A stretch of DNA of 64,000 bases from Pseudomonas fluorescens (lineage in GTDB: Bacteria; Pseudomonadota; Gammaproteobacteria; Pseudomonadales; Pseudomonadaceae). Below are positions 1-8,341 of this stretch, piece after piece. Positions within the stretch are counted from its first letter, which is position 1. Each line of letters starts with the position of its first letter. The notes below the pieces were generated by a model that did no database searches, was not told the origin of the DNA, and was given only the letters and a program-made list of their open reading frames with translations. The translations under genes and the position numbers were made by a program. The stretch is taken from assembly GCF_902497745.1 (NCBI RefSeq), contig NZ_CABVHJ010000006.1:186001-250000 (forward strand). Direction: 5' to 3'.

Positions 1-293
1 GAGTGGAGATAGATGTCATGGCAATCCCTTACACGTTTGTTATTAGGTTTGTTGTAGGTTGTCGTATGACTGCGCTGAAGTATCGGTAGGGTTTCCGGAA
101 CTTGTCAACGCGACTTTTGGTGTAGATGACGGAAGGCCTGGCCTCTTTTCAATCACCACAGTTCTGTATTTGCAATGCAATCCCATGTGGGAGCGAGCCT
201 GCTCGCGAAAGCGGTGTGTCATTTAGAGTTGATGTTGACTGACACGCCGCCTTCGCGAGCAGGCTCGCTCCCACAGGGTAAAGAGAGATCTGC
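1..293. other. Left-edge intergenic region
   Basis: No convincing gene is visible here. The right half (186-278) is a REP pair. The left part contains GTTGTCGTATGAC at about 56-68, which resembles half of the palindrome upstream of the porin gene. It may be the control region of a gene lying off the left edge. Confidence 0.5.
186..278. repeat. REP pair (REPIN-like)
   Basis: Two inverted copies of TGTGGGAGCGAGCCTGCTCG flank about 45 bases. The pair sits directly after the 3' end of the porin gene, where it could form a large hairpin in the transcript. Confidence 0.9.
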
Positions 294-1589
294 TTACAAC
301 AACGAAATCGGATAACTGATAAAAATCCGGTTCTCGTCAAACTCGTTGGTGCTGAAGTCCCGGCGTATCGTTGCGTTACGCCATTTCACGTTGAGATTTT
401 TCAGCGGGCCGCTCTGCACGGTGTAGGCCAGTTCCGACTCGCGGCCCCATTCCTTGCCGTCATTGGTGGTGGCGGTGTGCACGTTGTCGCCGCTGATGTA
501 GCGGTTCATCAGGGTCAGGCCGGGAATGCCGAGGGCGACGAAGTTGTAGTCGTGGCGCAGCTGCCAGGAACGTTCCTTGGCGTTGTCATAACTGGCGTTG
601 TAACTGTCGTTGGCGAGGGTGCCGCCGCTGGTGCCGTTGACCCGCATCCACGCGTCGTCGCCGCTGAGTTTTTGCAGGCCGACATAGAACGTGTTGCCGC
701 CGTATCTGGCCGAAAGCAGAGCGAACGCAGTCTTGTTGTCGAGGTCGCCAGCCTGGGCGCTGCCGTCTTCCTTGCCGGTGAAGAAACCGAGGTTGGCACC
801 CAGCGTCCAATCGCCCAACGGCTGGCTGTGGCTGAGGTTGAAATACTGTTGCTGGTAGATGTCGCTGAGTTCGGCGTACCACACACCGACCAGGGTGCGT
901 TTGTCGTTGAAGGTGTACTCACCGCCACCAAAGTTGAAGCGATCCGAAGTAAACGCACCGCGGCCGTTCATCGACATGTCTTCCATGCTCGCGTCGTTGC
1001 GCGGGCTGTTGCCGCGGAACTGGCCGCCGTAGACGGTCAGGCCATTGATCTCGGTGGAAGTGATCTGGCCGCCACGAAAAGTTTGCGGCAGGGAGCGGCC
1101 GTCGTCGGAGCGCAGAATCGGCAGCACCGGCATCCATTCACCCACCTTGAGTTCAGTCTTCGAGACCTTGGCTTTCAGCGCTACACCGAACCGTCCGAAA
1201 TTGTCTGCCGGGCGCCCGTCATCGTGGATCGGCAACAGTTGCGTACCGCCGGTGCCTTTGCCGCCATCGAGCTTCTGCGAATACATCCCCAGCAGATCGA
1301 TGCCGAAACCGACGGTGCCCTGAGTGAAACCGGATTTGGCGTCGAGGATGAAGTTCTGCGTCCACTCTTCAGCCTTGCCCTGCGGGTAGGCGGGGTTGAC
1401 GAAGTTGCGATTGAAATAGGCGTTACGCAGGTTCAGCGTGGCTTTGCTGTCTTCGAGAAAGCCTTCGGCATCGGCGCTCATCGGCATGGCAAGGGCGAGG
1501 CTGCTGCAGCCGATCAGACTTAAAGCGGTACGCTGGCGGGTGACGGAAAGACGGGAAGGGCGGACGGAATTGCAGACGAGTGTGCTCAC
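294..1589 (-). CDS. OprD-family outer membrane porin
   Basis: A 431-residue porin of the OprD family, which forms substrate-selective beta-barrel channels for small organic acids, amino acids or peptides in the outer membrane of Pseudomonas. The length fits the family. A signal peptide is visible (hydrophobic stretch around residues 22-37, ending near ADAEGF). The mature start, with GFLEDSKATLNLRNAYFNRN, is the usual OprD opening. Alternating aromatic strands and a short C-terminal strand (IFISYPISLL) complete the barrel. The start is GTG, chosen because GGGAG lies 7 bases upstream. A 20-base near-palindrome lies 39 bases before the start and suggests control by a GntR-like regulator (inference). 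The substrate cannot be read from the sequence. Confidence 0.93.
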   Translation of the reverse strand: MSTLVCNSVRPSRLSVTRQRTALSLIGCSSLALAMPMSADAEGFLEDSKATLNLRNAYFNRNFVNPAYPQGKAEEWTQNFILDAKSGFTQGTVGFGIDLLGMYSQKLDGGKGTGGTQLLPIHDDGRPADNFGRFGVALKAKVSKTELKVGEWMPVLPILRSDDGRSLPQTFRGGQITSTEINGLTVYGGQFRGNSPRNDASMEDMSMNGRGAFTSDRFNFGGGEYTFNDKRTLVGVWYAELSDIYQQQYFNLSHSQPLGDWTLGANLGFFTGKEDGSAQAGDLDNKTAFALLSARYGGNTFYVGLQKLSGDDAWMRVNGTSGGTLANDSYNASYDNAKERSWQLRHDYNFVALGIPGLTLMNRYISGDNVHTATTNDGKEWGRESELAYTVQSGPLKNLNVKWRNATIRRDFSTNEFDENRIFISYPISLL

Positions 1590-1627
1590 TGTGACGCTCC
1601 CTGTTTCGTTTGTTGTTTTTATTATTT

Positions 1628-1647
1628 GTTATACGTCGTCGTACAAC
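1628..1647. promoter_or_regulatory. Near-palindromic operator candidate upstream of porin gene
   Basis: GTTATACGTCGTCGTACAAC reads the same on both strands at 16 of 20 positions. Related half-sites occur at about 1692-1703 (GTTATACGATGAC) and at 56-68 (GTTGTCGTATGAC). The form resembles operators of FadR/VanR-type GntR regulators, which is inference. Confidence 0.5.
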
Positions 1648-1726
1648 ATGGGTGCGGATATTTCCTCGGTTTTATGGGAATGTCAACAGCGAGTTATACG
1701 ATGACGTCCGGCCATAACGCAGAACC

Positions 1727-1821
1727 CTTGTGGGAGCGAGCCTGCTCGCGAAGACGGACTTTCACCCGACAAAGTTGTCGACTGACAGACCGCTTTCGCG
1801 AGCAGGCTCGCTCCCACAAGG
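1727..1821. repeat. REP pair
   Basis: Inverted REP copies (GTGGGAGCGAGCCTGCTCGC and its complement) lie between the divergent porin and MFS genes. About 60 bases remain before the MFS start. Confidence 0.9.
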
Positions 1822-1883
1822 GGAAAGTGTTTTAACCGTGAATTTGCGGCAAACTTCACCCACCTTCCGCACAAGGTCTTTCC

Positions 1884-3539
1884 ATGGATCAATACGCCCC
1901 GCGCAACTGGCAGCCCCACGAAAAGCCCAGTCTGCCCGGTTCCCCCTCGACGCCGTTGCACTCCAACCCCAAGCGCCTGGCCTATGCCTTGGTCGGCGTA
2001 CTGGTGGCGGTGACCGGTGGCTTGGGCAACTCGCTGGTGGTGGCCAACCTGCCTTACCTGCAAGGCGCACTTGGTGCGACCACGGCGGAAATGGCTTGGT
2101 TACCGGCGGCGTACGTGATGACCAACGTGTCGATGAACCTGCTGCTGGTGAAGTTTCGTCAGCAGTTCGGTTTGCGTGCGTTCACCGAAGTGTTTCTGGT
2201 GCTGTATGCGCTGGTGACCTTCGGCCATTTGTTCGTCAATGACCTCAATTCGGCGGTGGCGGTGCGCGCGGCGCACGGCATGGTTGGCGCGGCGCTCAGC
2301 TCGCTGGGCCTGTATTACATGGTCCAGGCGTTCCCGGCGAAGTGGCGGCTCAAGGCGCTGGTGCTCGGCCTCGGTACTTCACAACTGGCGCTGCCATTGG
2401 CGCGATTGTTCTCCGAAGACTTGCTGCAGATTGCCGAATGGCGCGGCCTTTACCTGTTCGAACTCGGCATGGCACTGCTCTCGCTGGGCTGCGTATTGCT
2501 GCTCAAGTTGCCGCCGGGCGACCGCTTCAAAACCTTCGAAAAGCTCGACTTTCTGACCTTCGCCATTCTCGCCACTGGCGTGGCGCTGCTGTGTGCGGTG
2601 TTGTCGCTGGGGCGAATTGACTGGTGGCTGGAGGCCAACTGGATCGGCTATGCGCTGGCCGCCTCGATTGCCTTGATCCTCGCCGGCCTGGCCATCGAAC
2701 ATAACCGCAGCAACCCGCTGCTGATGACCCGTTGGCTGGGCAGCGGGACGATGATCCGTCTGGCGCTGGCGGTGACCCTGATTCGGATGGTCACCTCGGA
2801 ACAGTCCACCGGTGCGGTGGGTTTCATGCAGAATCTGAACATGGGCTATGAGCAGTTGCACAGCCTGTACGTGGTGATGCTGATCGGCAGTGTCGCGGGA
2901 TTGTTGACCAGCGCACTGACCATCGACCCCAAACACCTGCTGATGCCGCTGATCATCTCGCTGGCACTGATGGCCACCGGGTCGGTGATGGACAGTTTTT
3001 CCAACAACCTGACCCGCCCGCAAAACCTCTACTTCAGTCAGTTCCTGCTGGCCTTCGGCAGTACGTTTTTCCTCGGCCCGACTATGGTCTTCGGCACCCG
3101 TAACGTGCTGACCAATCCGCGTAATCTGGTGAGTTTTTCGGTGCTGTTCGGGATCTGCAACAACCTCGGCGGCCTGCTCGGTGCGGCGCTTTTGGGCACC
3201 TTTCAGATCGTCCGGGAAAAATTTCACTCCAGTCACATCGTTGAGCACCTGACGCTGTCTGACCCTTTGGTGGCTGCACGCGTGCAGAGCGGCGGCTCGG
3301 CGTACGGTTCGCTGTTGGCCGACCCGAGTTTGCGCAACCTTGCGGGAATTCGCAGCCTGTCCAACGCCGCCACCCGAGAGGCTAACGTGCTGGCCTACAA
3401 CGATGTGTTCATGTTGATTGCCGTGATTGCGGTGTTGACCATGATCTGGCTGTCCATTCGTGCGCTGTGGCTGATGAGCACCACCAAAGCCGCCGCCACG
3501 GCGCCATCCACACCTTCGAGCGGTGCCACTTCTTCATGA
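1884..3539 (+). CDS. MFS efflux transporter, DHA2 (EmrB/QacA) type
   Basis: A 551-residue integral membrane protein with about 14 predicted hydrophobic segments, the size and layout of the drug:H+ antiporter-2 family. A soluble N-terminal leader of about 30 residues precedes the first membrane segment. That segment is followed by NLPYLQGALGATTAEMAWLP, typical of this family. It overlaps the next gene by ATGA at 3536-3539. That gene encodes an HlyD-type adaptor, so the two probably form an EmrAB-like pump linking the inner membrane to an outer membrane channel. No TolC-type gene is adjacent, so a partner encoded elsewhere would be needed. The exported compound is unknown. Confidence 0.9.
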   Translation: MDQYAPRNWQPHEKPSLPGSPSTPLHSNPKRLAYALVGVLVAVTGGLGNSLVVANLPYLQGALGATTAEMAWLPAAYVMTNVSMNLLLVKFRQQFGLRAFTEVFLVLYALVTFGHLFVNDLNSAVAVRAAHGMVGAALSSLGLYYMVQAFPAKWRLKALVLGLGTSQLALPLARLFSEDLLQIAEWRGLYLFELGMALLSLGCVLLLKLPPGDRFKTFEKLDFLTFAILATGVALLCAVLSLGRIDWWLEANWIGYALAASIALILAGLAIEHNRSNPLLMTRWLGSGTMIRLALAVTLIRMVTSEQSTGAVGFMQNLNMGYEQLHSLYVVMLIGSVAGLLTSALTIDPKHLLMPLIISLALMATGSVMDSFSNNLTRPQNLYFSQFLLAFGSTFFLGPTMVFGTRNVLTNPRNLVSFSVLFGICNNLGGLLGAALLGTFQIVREKFHSSHIVEHLTLSDPLVAARVQSGGSAYGSLLADPSLRNLAGIRSLSNAATREANVLAYNDVFMLIAVIAVLTMIWLSIRALWLMSTTKAAATAPSTPSSGATSS

Positions 3540-4678
3540 CCGAACCGACCACCACGACCACCAATGCCATTGCTGCCACGCCCGAGGGTGTGGCGCCGCC
3601 GTCATCGCCGAACACCGAGCCGCGCTCGCTGCGGGTGCGGATCATCTCCTCGCTGGGCTTCGCGGCAATTGCCATCGTCGGTGTGTTGATCGTGCTCTAT
3701 GCCTGGCAATTGCCGCCGTTCAGCAGTGCGGTCGAGACCACTGAAAATGCCCTGATTCGTGGGCAAGTGACGATCATTGGTCCGCAGCTCGCCGGCTATG
3801 TGTATGAAGTGCCGGTGCAGGATTTCCAGTACGTGAAGGCCGGCGATTTGCTGGTGCGGCTGGACGACCGCATCTATCAGCAGCGTCTCGACCAGTCGCT
3901 GGCGCAGTTGGCGGTGCAGAAAGCTGCATTGGCCAATGTGGTGCAGCAACGCAACAGCGCCGAGGCGACGATCAAATTGCGTCAGGCGGTGCAGGCCGAC
4001 AGCGAAGCGCAGTTGCGCAAGAGCGAGGCGGATCTGCGGCGGAATCAGGAATTGGTACGCGACGGTTCGGTGTCGAAACGCGAGATGGACGTGGCGCTGG
4101 CGGCCAATGCGCAAAGCATTGCAGCGGTGGCTCAGGCCAAGGCCAATCTGGAAATTGCCCGGCAGGATCTGCAAACAGTGATCGTCAATCGTGGCTCGCT
4201 GGAAGCGGCCGTGGCCAGTGCGGAAGCGGCGGTGCAACTGGCGCGGATCGACCTGTCGAACACGCGCATTGTTGCGCCCCGTGATGGTCAGCTCGGGCAG
4301 ATCGGCGTGCGCCTCGGCGCTTACGTCAACTCCGGGGCGCAGTTGATGGCGCTGGTGCCGAACCAGAAATGGGTGATCGCCAACATGAAAGAAACCCAGA
4401 TGGACAATGTGCGCGTCGGGCAACCGGTGCGCTTCACTGTCGATGCGTTGAACCACCGCAAATTCACCGGGCATGTGCAGCATATTTCCCCGGGGACGGG
4501 GTCGGAATTTGCCTTGTTGCAGGCGGATAACGCCACCGGCAACTTCGTCAAAATTGCTCAGCGGGTGCCGGTGCGAATCACCATCGATCCGGATCAGCAG
4601 GAAGAAGAGCGGTTGCGGCCGGGGATGTCGGTGGTCGTCAGCATCGATACCGCAGCGGGCGACACCCAGCCCCACTGA
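3536..4678 (+). CDS. HlyD/EmrA-family membrane fusion protein
   Basis: A periplasmic adaptor of 380 residues. The ATG at 3536 is chosen because it gives a 4-base overlap with the MFS stop, a sign of translational coupling. An in-frame upstream start exists but lies inside the MFS gene. One membrane segment lies around residues 36-56, after a Pro/Thr-rich cytoplasmic tail. It is followed by a biotinyl-lipoyl-like half (TENALIRGQVTIIGPQLAGY), a long alpha-helical hairpin rich in Ala, Gln and Glu, the second lipoyl half (RIVAPRDGQLGQIGVRLGAY) and a beta-barrel domain. This is the standard EmrA order. Its role is to connect the MFS transporter to an outer membrane duct. Confidence 0.9.
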   Translation: MTEPTTTTTNAIAATPEGVAPPSSPNTEPRSLRVRIISSLGFAAIAIVGVLIVLYAWQLPPFSSAVETTENALIRGQVTIIGPQLAGYVYEVPVQDFQYVKAGDLLVRLDDRIYQQRLDQSLAQLAVQKAALANVVQQRNSAEATIKLRQAVQADSEAQLRKSEADLRRNQELVRDGSVSKREMDVALAANAQSIAAVAQAKANLEIARQDLQTVIVNRGSLEAAVASAEAAVQLARIDLSNTRIVAPRDGQLGQIGVRLGAYVNSGAQLMALVPNQKWVIANMKETQMDNVRVGQPVRFTVDALNHRKFTGHVQHISPGTGSEFALLQADNATGNFVKIAQRVPVRITIDPDQQEEERLRPGMSVVVSIDTAAGDTQPH

Positions 4679-4690
4679 CACAATGCATAA

Positions 4691-4781
4691 CCCTGTGGGA
4701 GCGAGCTTGCTCGCGAAAGCGATGTATCAGTGACATTTCTTTATCTGACACACCGCTTTCGCGAGCAAGCTCGCTCCCACA
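4691..4781. repeat. REP pair
   Basis: Inverted REP copies (GAGCTTGCTCGCGAA variant) lie between the convergent efflux and copper-protein genes. Confidence 0.9.
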
Positions 4782-4793
4782 TTTGAACTGTGT

Positions 4794-5651
4794 TTATCCA
4801 GCAATCATCGGGGGCAGGGTACCGAGCAGCGAGACAGCTGCAACCGCGCCAATGCCCAGCAGCCATTCGAGCATCACACTGCGTCTGAGCGCGCCCATGC
4901 GCTGTTCGCAATCATCAATCCGCAAACGGTTGAACAGCGCCAGGCCAAGCATTCCCATCACGATCAGCGCCTTGATCAACAGAATCAAGGCAAACCCGCT
5001 GAACAATGGCGTCGGCCACCACTGGCCGGTCAGCACGCGCACGTTGATCAAACCCGTCAGCAGCAGCCCGGCGACCAGCACATAACCGATGCCGCTGAAG
5101 CGCCGCAAAACTTCACGTATCGGCTCCGTCGGCTGACGCAGAATCAGCACCAGCAACAACAACCCGCCGAGCCACGCCGCTACGCAGGTCAGATGAACGA
5201 TCTGGTTGAGGATCAGCAATTGCCCGCTCAAACCATCGAGCATCGCACCATGCCCGACTGGTGCCAGGGTCGCCAGTAACAAGCCGCTCAAACCCAACCG
5301 CAACGGCATGCTCGAGTGCCAAGGTGTAAACAGCAACGCCAGCAGCGCAGCATTGATCAGCAGATGCCAGCGCCACACCTGACCGAAAAACGTATGGCCC
5401 AGCACCAGCGCAACCGTGTCCGCATCAAACGCCGCTGCTGCCGAGCCGGCCATGCTCGCAGTAATCAAAAGTGCCCAGACAATCCCGCTGAGCAGCGCCA
5501 CAGCGGCAAGCCAACGCGCCATTCGCGCCAGGCGCCGGTCCACTTGCAGCGCTTCATCCTTGAGCAGCAACGGCCTGAACAGCCAGGCTCCGAACAGCAT
5601 CAACACCACGATGAAATGCGCAAAGCGGCACAGCACCAGCGCTTCACTCAT
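4794..5651 (-). CDS. copD: CopD-family copper resistance membrane protein
   Basis: A 285-residue multi-spanning inner membrane protein with about eight hydrophobic helices, matching the CopD/PcoD family that works with CopC in copper handling. Conserved histidines occur in the membrane segments (for example RFAHFIVVLM near the N terminus, LGHTFFGQVWRWHL and QIVHLTCVAAWLGG). It starts 3 bases after the copC stop, so the two are one operon. No copA, copB or copRS lies nearby. This is a minimal CopCD pair, which in other bacteria is linked to copper uptake as much as to resistance. Confidence 0.9.
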   Translation of the reverse strand: MSEALVLCRFAHFIVVLMLFGAWLFRPLLLKDEALQVDRRLARMARWLAAVALLSGIVWALLITASMAGSAAAAFDADTVALVLGHTFFGQVWRWHLLINAALLALLFTPWHSSMPLRLGLSGLLLATLAPVGHGAMLDGLSGQLLILNQIVHLTCVAAWLGGLLLLVLILRQPTEPIREVLRRFSGIGYVLVAGLLLTGLINVRVLTGQWWPTPLFSGFALILLIKALIVMGMLGLALFNRLRIDDCEQRMGALRRSVMLEWLLGIGAVAAVSLLGTLPPMIAG

Positions 5652-5654
5652 GAA

Positions 5655-6017
5655 TTACTGGCCAACCTTGAACTGATAAGCGCCTTCGCTTTTGTGCGTA
5701 TCGACCGACACCGCGTGCCATTCGACTTTGTACTCGCCGGCACCCAGCGGTGCAGCCGGGGTGACGATCAGGATTTTCTTGTCGCCTTCGGTGGTCAGCG
5801 CTTTGACTGCGACCGGCGCACCATCCTTGGTCACGGTGACTTTGGTGAAACTGGCTTCGACACCTTCGGAAAAGGTCAGACGCAAATCGGCCGGCGCGGC
5901 GACGGTGCTGTCGGCCGCCGGGGTCTGGCTTTTCAGGTGGGCGTGGGCAAACACGGAAGATGCGGCGAACAGCGAAGCGAGCAGGGCAGTGGTGGTCAGG
6001 ACGTTCTTGAACAGCAT
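5655..6017 (-). CDS. copC: Periplasmic copper-binding protein CopC
   Basis: A 120-residue exported protein with a clear signal peptide (residues 1-24, ending SSVFAHAHL). The mature protein begins with His-Ala-His, the N-terminal copper-binding motif of the CopC/YobA family, where the N-terminal His brace binds Cu(II). The rest is the Ig-like CopC fold, ending with HAVSVDTHKSEGAYQF, where a second conserved His region lies. It is the first gene of the copC-copD unit and diverges from the TetR gene. Confidence 0.93.
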   Translation of the reverse strand: MLFKNVLTTTALLASLFAASSVFAHAHLKSQTPAADSTVAAPADLRLTFSEGVEASFTKVTVTKDGAPVAVKALTTEGDKKILIVTPAAPLGAGEYKVEWHAVSVDTHKSEGAYQFKVGQ

Positions 6018-6066
6018 CGCGAATACCTTTGGGGCCGGAGTGAAGAAGCGTCAGTTTAGCCATCCG

Positions 6067-6076
6067 CTGACGTCAG
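6067..6076. promoter_or_regulatory. Perfect 10-base palindrome between copC and tetR-type gene
   Basis: CTGACGTCAG lies midway in the 139-base divergent region. It may be an operator or chance; no second copy was found nearby. Confidence 0.25.
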
Positions 6077-6156
6077 TACGAAGTTTTGTTTGCAGCGGTC
6101 GCCCGCGGAGCAGAGCGGATGCTAGTCTTGGGCAACGCTGTTGTCAGGGAGCCCTC

Positions 6157-6777
6157 ATGGGCAATCACAAGATCGAGATTCGTCGCAATAACGTCGAGAA
6201 AATCCTGCTGGCGGCGGAAAAAGTTTTCGCCGAAAAAGGCTTTGGCGGCACGGCCATGGCCGATATCGCGGCTGAGGTGCAATTGCCGCGCTCCAACCTG
6301 CATTACTACTTCTCCACCAAGAGCGAGCTGTACAGCGCGGTGCTGTTCGACCTGCTCGAAGTGTGGAAACAGGACGCGCTGTGCTTCGAAATGTTCGACG
6401 ATCCGCGCGTGGTGCTGAGCAGCTACATCCGCGCCAAGATGAACCACTCGCGCAGCCGGCCGTACGGCTCGAAAGTCTGGGCCAACGAAATCATCCACGG
6501 CGCGCCGACGCTGGGCGAGGCGCTGGATGTCAGCCTGTATGACTGGGCGAAAATGAAGGAAGCGAAGATTCGCCAGTGGGTCGAGGACAAACGGATCCTG
6601 CCGGTGGAGCCGTCGAGTCTGCTGTACATGATCTGGGCGTCGACGCAGCACTATGCTGATTTTGATCATCAGGTGAATATTCTGAATGAGCATCAGCCGT
6701 TGTCGGATATGCAGTTCGAGCGGGCGGTGCAGACGGTGACGAGTGTGATTTTGCGTGGGATCGGGCTGGAGCCCTGA
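6157..6777 (+). CDS. TetR-family regulator, RutR-like, possibly of pyrimidine catabolism
   Basis: A 206-residue regulator. The N-terminal HTH (residues ~10-55) has the TetR signature FGGTAMADIAAEVQLPRSNL followed by HYYFSTKSELY. The C-terminal domain, with ANEIIHGAP and YMIWASTQHYADFDHQV, resembles the RutR subgroup that responds to pyrimidines. The start at 6157 is chosen because the HTH begins shortly after it. It is encoded just beyond the 3' end of the preA-preT-dihydropyrimidinase genes, so control of that pathway is likely, though inferred. Palindromes at 11420-11443 and 11542-11569 are candidate targets. Confidence 0.85.
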   Translation: MGNHKIEIRRNNVEKILLAAEKVFAEKGFGGTAMADIAAEVQLPRSNLHYYFSTKSELYSAVLFDLLEVWKQDALCFEMFDDPRVVLSSYIRAKMNHSRSRPYGSKVWANEIIHGAPTLGEALDVSLYDWAKMKEAKIRQWVEDKRILPVEPSSLLYMIWASTQHYADFDHQVNILNEHQPLSDMQFERAVQTVTSVILRGIGLEP

Positions 6778-6789
6778 AGCAAAAGCTGA

Positions 6790-7047
6790 CCCTCACCCCA
6801 GCCCTCTCCCAGAGGGAGAGGGGGCCTACCGAGGTGTATTTAGAGGTACATCGACCTGAAACACCGGGTTGATTATGGATTCAAAGCAGTCCTTGCCAGT
6901 TCATGCATCGGTTATGGATTCAAAGCAATCCTTGCCTATGAGTCCTGTCGATTATGGATTCACAGCAGCACTATCAGGTCGGCGGAGTTTCGCAGCATCC
7001 CCCAATCAGTCCCCTCTCCCTTTGGGAGAGGGTTAGGGTGAGGGGGC
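6790..7047. repeat. Long mosaic palindromic repeat, copy A
   Basis: The ends are inverted: CCCTCACCCCAGCCCTCTCC on the left and its near-complement GGGAGAGGGTTAGGGTGAGG on the right. Each end also forms its own hairpin (CTCTCCCxxxGGGAGAG). The interior carries three copies of a unit ending in GATTATGGATTCA or GGTTATGGATTCA, and the CGACCTGA / TCAGGTCG pair is inverted. It fills the gap between the TetR gene and preA. Confidence 0.85.
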
Positions 7048-7066
7048 TGTTGGATCAGTCGGCGAT

Positions 7067-8341
7067 CTAGACCGCAACGTGATACGGATTCCGCGGATCA
7101 TGATTCCAGTCCAGAAACGGCTTGCCCGTTTCCATCGGCACCATCTCGATGCAATCCGCCACCGGACAAGTGATCTGGCACAAATTACAACCCACACACT
7201 CCTCATCAATCACTTCATATTTATGCGTGCCGTCCGCCTGCTTGAGACTGCTGATCGCCTGGTGTGAAGTGTCCTCACAAGCAATATGACAACGCCCGCA
7301 ACCAATGCATGCCTCCTGGTCAATCTTCGCGATCACCTGATAATTGATGTCGAGGTACTTCCAGTCCGTGGTATTGCCCACCGCACGCCCGGAAAACTCG
7401 GCGATGTTGGCGTAGCCCTGACTGTCCATCCACCGCGACAGCCCATCCTTCATCTCCTCGACAATGCGGAAACCATGCAGCATCGCCGCCGTGCACACCT
7501 GCACCGCGCCGCTGCCCAGCGCCATGAATTCCGCCGCATCGCGCCAACTGCCAATGCCGCCAATGCCGCAGATCGGCAAGCCCTGGGTCTGCGGGTCGCG
7601 GGCGATTTCGGCCACCATGTTCAGTGCAATCGGTTTCACTGCCGAGCCGCAGTAACCGCCGTGGGTGCTTTTGCTGCCGACGGTGGGCAGGGCGACCATG
7701 TGTTCCAGATCGACGCTGGTGATGGAGTTGATCGTATTGATCAGCGACACCGCATCGGCGCCACCACGATGGGCGGCGCGGGCGGCGACGCGGATGTCGG
7801 TGATGTTCGGCGTCAGTTTGACGATCACCGGCAGCGAGCAATAGGTCTTGCACCAGCGTGTGACTTGCTCGACGTACTCCGGCACCTGACCGACCGCCGC
7901 GCCCATACCTCGTTCAGGCATGCCGTGCGGGCAGCCGAAATTCAGTTCGATACCGTCAGCGCCGGTGGCTTCGACCAGCGGCAGGATGTGTTTCCACGAT
8001 TCCTCCACGCACGGCACCATCAGCGAGACGATCAGTGCGCGATCCGGCCAGTCCTTCTTCACCTGAGTGATTTCGCGCAGGTTGATTTCCAGCGAACGGT
8101 CGGTGATCAGCTCGATGTTATTGATGCCGAGCACTTCACGGTTGTTGCCATAATGCGCCGAGTAACGCGAGGACACGTTGACCGCGGCCGGGTCCTCACC
8201 GAGGGTTTTCCACACCACGCCGCCCCAGCCCGCTTCGAAGGCACGGACGACGTTGTAGGCTTTGTCAGTCGGCGGCGCAGAGGCCAGCCAGAACGGATTC
8301 GGCGCTTTGATGCCAGCGAAGACAATCGACAGATCGGCCAT
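7067..8341 (-). CDS. preA: NAD-dependent dihydropyrimidine dehydrogenase subunit PreA
   Basis: The 424-residue catalytic subunit that reduces uracil and thymine to dihydro forms, the first step of reductive pyrimidine breakdown. A dihydroorotate-dehydrogenase-like FMN barrel fills residues ~1-320 (GIELNFGCPHGMPERGMGAA is the active-site loop with the catalytic Cys; GIGGIGSWRDAAEF binds FMN phosphate). A C-terminal ferredoxin domain carries two 4Fe-4S motifs, CIGCGRCHIAC and CVGCNLCQITC. It follows preT with no gap (preT stop 8342-8344, preA ATG at 8341), so the two are co-translated. Also called PydA in Pseudomonas. Confidence 0.96.
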   Translation of the reverse strand: MADLSIVFAGIKAPNPFWLASAPPTDKAYNVVRAFEAGWGGVVWKTLGEDPAAVNVSSRYSAHYGNNREVLGINNIELITDRSLEINLREITQVKKDWPDRALIVSLMVPCVEESWKHILPLVEATGADGIELNFGCPHGMPERGMGAAVGQVPEYVEQVTRWCKTYCSLPVIVKLTPNITDIRVAARAAHRGGADAVSLINTINSITSVDLEHMVALPTVGSKSTHGGYCGSAVKPIALNMVAEIARDPQTQGLPICGIGGIGSWRDAAEFMALGSGAVQVCTAAMLHGFRIVEEMKDGLSRWMDSQGYANIAEFSGRAVGNTTDWKYLDINYQVIAKIDQEACIGCGRCHIACEDTSHQAISSLKQADGTHKYEVIDEECVGCNLCQITCPVADCIEMVPMETGKPFLDWNHDPRNPYHVAV

